Below are positions 59,603 through 64,000 of a stretch of 64,000 bases of DNA, piece after piece. Both the position numbers and the translations under genes were made by a program. This DNA is from Scleromitrula shiraiana (lineage: Eukaryota; Ascomycota; Leotiomycetes; Helotiales; Sclerotiniaceae). The notes below the pieces were generated by a model. That model saw only the letters and a program-made list of their open reading frames with translations. It was not told the origin of the DNA and did no database searches. How positions within the stretch are numbered: position 1 is the first letter of the stretch; every line of letters starts with the position of its first letter. The stretch covers positions 2,046,001 to 2,110,000 of the forward strand of contig JABELC010000003.1 in assembly GCA_028455995.1 (NCBI GenBank). The letters are read 5' to 3'.

Positions 59603-60156
59603 CACATTTCTTTCGTTATGTATGTCAGATATTTGCTAACATTGTGGTCGTGTAGAGCTTAGTTTCGGATAATATTCGCGGATAAGGAACATTATATGGG
59701 ACAACGATTCAATATGAACCGGACGTGCCATAGTATATCGTTTCGATGTGAATAACAAGCCAATTGGGATAATAAAAATTTCCTACATTTTCGATTTGAG
59801 ACGAAAAGGGACACTGTAATTTGGGACGTTACCACATGAACATGATATGGATAATGACGGGGTTCAGACGAAAATGAAAATATTCATCTTTTACACTTTG
59901 ATGCGGTTTCACAAGGTAAAGCAGCATTTGGGTGAGCGAGAGTTGAAAGGGCCGGTCCTTTTAAAGTGTGACTTCATTCATCTTATCAACGGATTTCCAT
60001 TGCGTGAACATGGTCATAAGAACAAATTGTTGCGCCGCATTTCTGCCTCCAATACAAGTCGAGACTTTTCATCTAAGATTTTCCATTCAATGCCCAACAC
60101 CGTTATTGCCGAACCTTCATAAACTTACCCCAGCTCCACTCAGATATTTTTTGTCT
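59603..60156. other. Convergent intergenic region
   Basis: Spacer between the pseudokinase gene (plus) and the histidine phosphatase gene (minus). No gene is seen. Confidence 0.4.
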
Positions 60157-61779
60157 TCAGTAGACACTCCCCGTGACACTTTTATCCAGCTTTTCCGCCC
60201 TCTCGATCTCCAGCAACTCCGGGCTGAGTTCGCCAGCCTCATCACTGTGTCCTTCATCGCCCACATCACTCCCGACATCACTTTGATCGCCCAAAGCATC
60301 AGCTTTTGTGTGCCTTCCCATTCCACTATCTTCCCTCGTTATTTTTCTCAACCCACTCCGCCCCGGAAGTCCATTTCCGTTTCCTTTTGCCAATCTCTTT
60401 CTTGCATCTTCTTCTGCACTAAACTCCGCATCACTATTCGCACCGCTTGCGCTTCCTCCCCCATCTCTCCCACAGTTTCTCGCATTCAATAAATCCTTTG
60501 GACTTTTTAACCGATTACGTAGACGATCATCCACGCTAATAAAGCTAGGTGTGCCATCCGGACTACTGACTAGTTCGTTTAAGCTTTTCTGGACGTCCAA
60601 TTCGGGTGGCCCAAGTTTTCCTCGTGGATCATCGGATTCATCGGAGGAAGATTGCATACGGCGGGGAGCTGGGCGACGAGATGCGATGGTATCGGGCGGG
60701 GAACTAGTGGCTGAGAAGGGATTTCCATTTAGCTGCATAGCATGCATGGAATTTTCCTTCTTGCAATAATGTTTTCCATGATCACAACCATTTGGGCAGC
60801 CTCCCCATTTCTTCCGTGTTGGGATTGGGCTCGAAGTACCAGTTGTTGGAGCTGGTCCTAGCAACTTATTTTCCCTCTCTTTATCCTTTTCCGAAGCTTG
60901 AGAATTTTCGGGCTTGATAGAGGGAGAAGATTTTGCGCCAGCGGCTGCCGCTCTACGCTCTTTCTTCAGTTCCGACCAAGTGCGAAGTTGATTTTCTAAT
61001 ATGTATTTTCCTGAATCGCTCTTTTTCCGCATGATAAGAAATTCGCAGTGGTTAACGTTGCGGAGATCTTCGAAATATTCGACTGAGAAGTGGTACCATT
61101 TCATAAGAAAGACACGAGACATGAGTCCATGAGTTACTAGGAATTCCTATTAGTTATTTGCTTTAAAATTTTGTAGCACAGGAGTAGCAGGAAGAAGTTA
61201 AAGACAACATACCTAGAACACAAACACTTGCAAAATCATCCTCCCCAAATTGCCTCCATAGACTCTCGTTGAAACCACTCACTCTATCATATGCATCTGC
61301 CGCACTCTCTCCATTTGGAATTCTATAGAAGAAGTGCCCATAGTCTGCCCGTTCTTGCCACATTCTTTCCATTTCTGCACTGCATGGTTGAAAATTTCCA
61401 AAATCCTGTTCCCGCAACCGGGGCTCCTCATAGACTTTTATGGAGTGGCGAGGGAAAGGAGAAGGGCTTGGGGTATCAGAGGTTAAGGTGGAGAGAATGC
61501 CTTCTGTAGTTTCACGGGTCCGTCTATATGGAGAGGTGAAGAAGTGAAGGGTATCATCTGCGCGGAGGAGTGATCGTAAACGTAGACCAGCTTCGTGAGC
61601 TTGTGTCCAACCTTCCGGTGTGAGTTTTACTCTGTGATCGGGTATGGTTTGGTGAATATCGCGGTTTTCTAAAACCAAAGTGAGTAAATCGTGAATCCTG
61701 TAGATCAACTGCTGGTGAACATACTATTTCCTTCAGACTGAGCATGTCTGATCAATATGATCATACGAGGCTTTCCCAT
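60157..61779 (-). CDS. Det1-like histidine phosphatase (phosphoglycerate-mutase superfamily)
   Basis: Three minus-strand exons (61779-61725, 61668-61213, 61136-60157) encode 496 residues. The phosphatase domain is about residues 1-245: MGKPRMIILIRHAQSEGN has the phosphohistidine in RHA rather than the usual RHG, NRDIHQTIPDHRVKLTPEGW and TSPYRRTRETTEGIL carry the conserved arginines, and VTHGLMSRVFLMKW has the second catalytic His, formed across the last splice. The match is to yeast Det1 (YDR051C), implicated in sterol transport; that link is from memory. After the domain there is a 250-residue tail, disordered and charged, with a Cys/His cluster (GGCPNGCDHGKHYC) and a final acidic region. 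Introns are 56 and 76 nt. The three exons keep the frame and make one continuous domain. Confidence 0.92.
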
Positions 61780-62256
61780 GTTTGCAAATCAAATATCACA
61801 GCCTCACGTCTCAACAATAACTTCTTCTGTTTTCCTATGAATATGGACAGGTTGGAAAAGGTATAATAAAAGTATAGCTGTCTACCCTTCTCTTGTATTT
61901 AGGAATAAACAAGTAGAGCTTATAAATAGATATGTATATTTATCTGTAACAATAGAGCCTTGAGTAAAACTGTTTCAAGTTGCCCAAGCTTTCCTGATTG
62001 TATGGCTTCGGTTTGTTATCTTATCGATAACTTCAACCAAATATATTTTTATGAGTGGGGGCATGTTCATCCAATTATTAGTCAGCGCAAGCCGAGACAA
62101 GGCTGGCTATGAATATCAAAATCTTGTCTAACATTCAAGTAACAATCAATAAATCGTGAAACGGTCACACATCTACGAGATAATTCCCATTTCAAACATT
62201 TACGCCTAATTTATCTCGGTCAATATCATTCATAAAGCGCGAATATATCCACAACC
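61780..62256. other. Divergent promoter region
   Basis: Head-to-head spacer between the histidine phosphatase and the PRKRIP1-like gene. AT-rich, with no other gene. Confidence 0.4.
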
Positions 62257-62859
62257 ATGTCCGAAAACATTCCCGAATCAATTCCAACGTCTGCGGACCC
62301 GCGCTCCAAACGACCTCCCAAGCGTCGCGCCATCTCCCCGCGCTCGGCAACCGCATCACAGATTGACAAATTAATGTCCGCGCCTGAAAAAGACATATTC
62401 ATTCCATCTTCTAGTTCATTGGTCAAGAAAAACGATGGGTCAAATGTTCCAGAAATAGTGCAGAATGTTCAGGGTAGTTCTGCAGGAGCTGGATCTGGCG
62501 AATTTCATGTTTATAAGGCGAGTAGGAGGAGGGAATATGAGAGATTGAAGACAATGGATGAAGAGGTTAGGAAGGAGGAGGAGACTGAGAAGTGGGAGAG
62601 GGAAAAGAAAGAGAGAGAGGAGAAGGATGCAGAAAAGACGAGGAAGAATAGGGAGAAGAGGGAAAAGAAGCTTAAAAAGAAGAAGGGTGGAAATGTGAGT
62701 ACTGGTACTGGCGCTGCCGGTACAGGAACACAGCCTGGTGTGATCAAGCCTAGAATTGAGATTAATGGGGAAAGCAATGGTGAACATGAGGGTGGTGAGC
62801 AGAATGGCACTACAGAAACAGAGGAACAAATTGGGATTATCATACACGACGATGATTGA
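62257..62859 (+). CDS. PRKRIP1 / DUF1168 family protein
   Basis: A single-exon frame of 200 residues from ATG 62257. The N-terminus is Pro/Ser/Arg-rich (SKRPPKRRAISPRSA). The family core is at about residues 83-125: GSGEFHVYKASRRREYERL followed by a long helix of Lys, Arg and Glu. It continues as a highly charged single helix to KKLKKKKGG, then a Gly/Thr linker and an acidic end, IIIHDDD. In animals the family member PRKRIP1 is a component of catalytic spliceosomes and binds double-stranded RNA. A splicing role here is by family only. Convergent with CCT3, with 220 bases between. Confidence 0.88.
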   Translation: MSENIPESIPTSADPRSKRPPKRRAISPRSATASQIDKLMSAPEKDIFIPSSSSLVKKNDGSNVPEIVQNVQGSSAGAGSGEFHVYKASRRREYERLKTMDEEVRKEEETEKWEREKKEREEKDAEKTRKNREKREKKLKKKKGGNVSTGTGAAGTGTQPGVIKPRIEINGESNGEHEGGEQNGTTETEEQIGIIIHDDD

Positions 62860-63079
62860 AGTTTGGCACTGTAAATTTTTACTTCGATGTCAGAATGTAG
62901 AGGAACGCATTGTGAAAGGGTTTCAAGCGAGAAAAAAAACCACCACCATGAAGATGGCGGCTTGCTTGGCAGTGTATGTCATGAAATGCATTCGTTAACC
63001 GTGAGCTGTCTATGCTATGGTTACAGGGGTATGCTCAACCACATTGTCATCGCTTTTTAAATATACTAATATTGAAAGA

Positions 63080-64000
63080 TTATTCCTCTCCGCCACCAGG
63101 TGCTCCGGGCTGTCTTGCAGCCTTCGCGCTGCAGATATCATCAACTCTCAGAAGGAGACAAGCGGACTGTAAGATGAATTAGCAATAGTGCAGCAAATTA
63201 ATAGACTTTTGACATACCTCAACTGCAGTCTTAATACTTTGTAGCTTGACTGCCTCTGGTTCCCATACTCCATACTCGTTCATATCAACCAAAGTACCCT
63301 TATCTCCATCAATACCCCACGAGCTTCCACCCTCAGCATGCTTAGCTCTTAAAGCAGTGAGAACTCTGACTGGACTTTGACCTGCGTTCTGAATCAAAGT
63401 TCTTGGGATAACCTCCATAGCTTCGGCAACGGCCTTGTATGGCCATTGTTGCACACCCTCAATACTCTTTGCAAGTTGACCTAATCTAACAGCCACGGCC
63501 ATTTCAGTGGCACCACCTCCTGGTGATAATCTGGGGTGGAACATAACATTACGTGCAACAGCCATAGCATCAGCCAAGTTTCGGTCAATTTCGTTTAGGA
63601 TGTCCTTAGATGGACCTCTCAGCAAAATAGTGCATGCCTTTGGCGTCTTGCACTTGGTCAAGAATGTAAAGTACTCGTCACCAATCTTCTCAATCTCGAA
63701 AAGTCCACATTGTGTCCCTACATCGGATTCCTGGAGATCGTCTACTCTGTTAACGACAGTTGCGCCAGTGGCACGGGCGATTCTGTTGTTATCTGTCTTT
63801 CGGACACGACGGAGAGCAGTTACGTTGCCCTTCATCAAATAGTGCTGTGCAAGATCTAAAAATGTCAGGAAAGTCCTTGTGCAATATAGAGAGCCAACAT
63901 ACCTGATACACCCTTTTCAGTGATAACCAAATCTGGCTTAAGGGCAAGAATGTGATCGCACATAAGCTTGACCTGCTCTTCCTCAATTTGCAACATTTTA
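63080..64000 (-). CDS. cct3: Chaperonin CCT subunit gamma, C-terminal part (partial)
   Basis: Minus-strand gene running off the right edge. Exons: 64000 (incomplete) to 63903, 63855-63218 and 63166-63080. The coded part is the last about 274 residues. It is a subunit of the TRiC/CCT double ring that folds actin and tubulin using ATP. Signatures: MLQIEEEQVKLMCDHIL and LVITEKGVSDLAQHYL in the apical domain, CKTPKACTILLRGPSKDILNE, the nucleotide-site block LSPGGGATEMAVAVRL, and GVWEPEAVKLQSIKTAVESACLLLRVDD at the end (in two pieces across a splice). LRGPSKDILNEIDRNL and the WEP block point to gamma rather than the other CCT subunits. The tail is GAPGGGEE. Introns are 51 and 47 nt. The 5' part, with the ATP-binding start, lies outside the window. 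Confidence 0.94.

Overview
The window looks like nuclear DNA of a filamentous ascomycete. Genes are fairly compact and lie on both strands. Most introns are 45-90 nt with GT..AG ends and CTAAC/CTAAT-like branch sites. AT-rich, simple-repeat intergenic DNA separates the genes, and several proteins have the fungal form of their family (VPS13, Dus3, a TFIIA large subunit with poly-Q, Ral2-like Kelch-BTB, DUF7918). The overall look suggests a Leotiomycete such as Botrytis or Sclerotinia; that placement is inference, not proof.

Layout. 0-4.4 kb: the end of a membrane protein, a multi-exon zinc-finger-like gene and a small secreted cysteine-containing protein. 5.1-10.8 kb: three neighbouring members of one family (DUF7918-like), two of them broken and one intact; a fourth, intact member sits at 19.5-20.7 kb. 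12.2-16.4 kb: BAP31-like ER protein and Dus3 tRNA-dihydrouridine synthase, both on the minus strand. 17.3-18.9 kb: a Kelch protein. 21.1-22.4 kb: a divergent pair of very small Cys/His-rich proteins. 23.1-24.0 kb: a hypothetical protein. 25.0-30.0 kb: TFIIA large subunit and Cdc20, both minus. 30.9-33.3 kb: Ral2-like Kelch-BTB protein. 33.9-36.7 kb: a small membrane protein and a protein with a retropepsin-like aspartic protease motif, both minus. 37.4-47.1 kb: VPS13 (3206 aa, one intron). 48.7-49.9 kb: mitochondrial DUF3429/TMEM69-like protein. 50-57.5 kb: gene-poor and repeat-bearing, holding an intron-containing tRNA-Glu(CTC) and a 124-aa two-exon gene. 57.5-59.6 kb: a probable pseudokinase. 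60.2-61.8 kb: a Det1-like histidine phosphatase. 62.3-62.9 kb: a PRKRIP1/DUF1168 protein. 63.1-64.0 kb: the C-terminal part of the chaperonin subunit CCT3.

Most genes are single housekeeping loci (chromatin and transcription, cell cycle, tRNA modification, lipid transfer, protein folding) with no operon-like logic. The accessory signal is the DUF7918 array. Its intact members share intron positions and phases. The tails of three of the four members combine psi-K-x-E sumoylation-like sites, a basic nuclear-localisation-like patch and an acidic SUMO-interaction-like motif, and two copies are decaying. Other points of interest are the retropepsin-like protein, the pseudokinase and the divergent Cys-rich pair.
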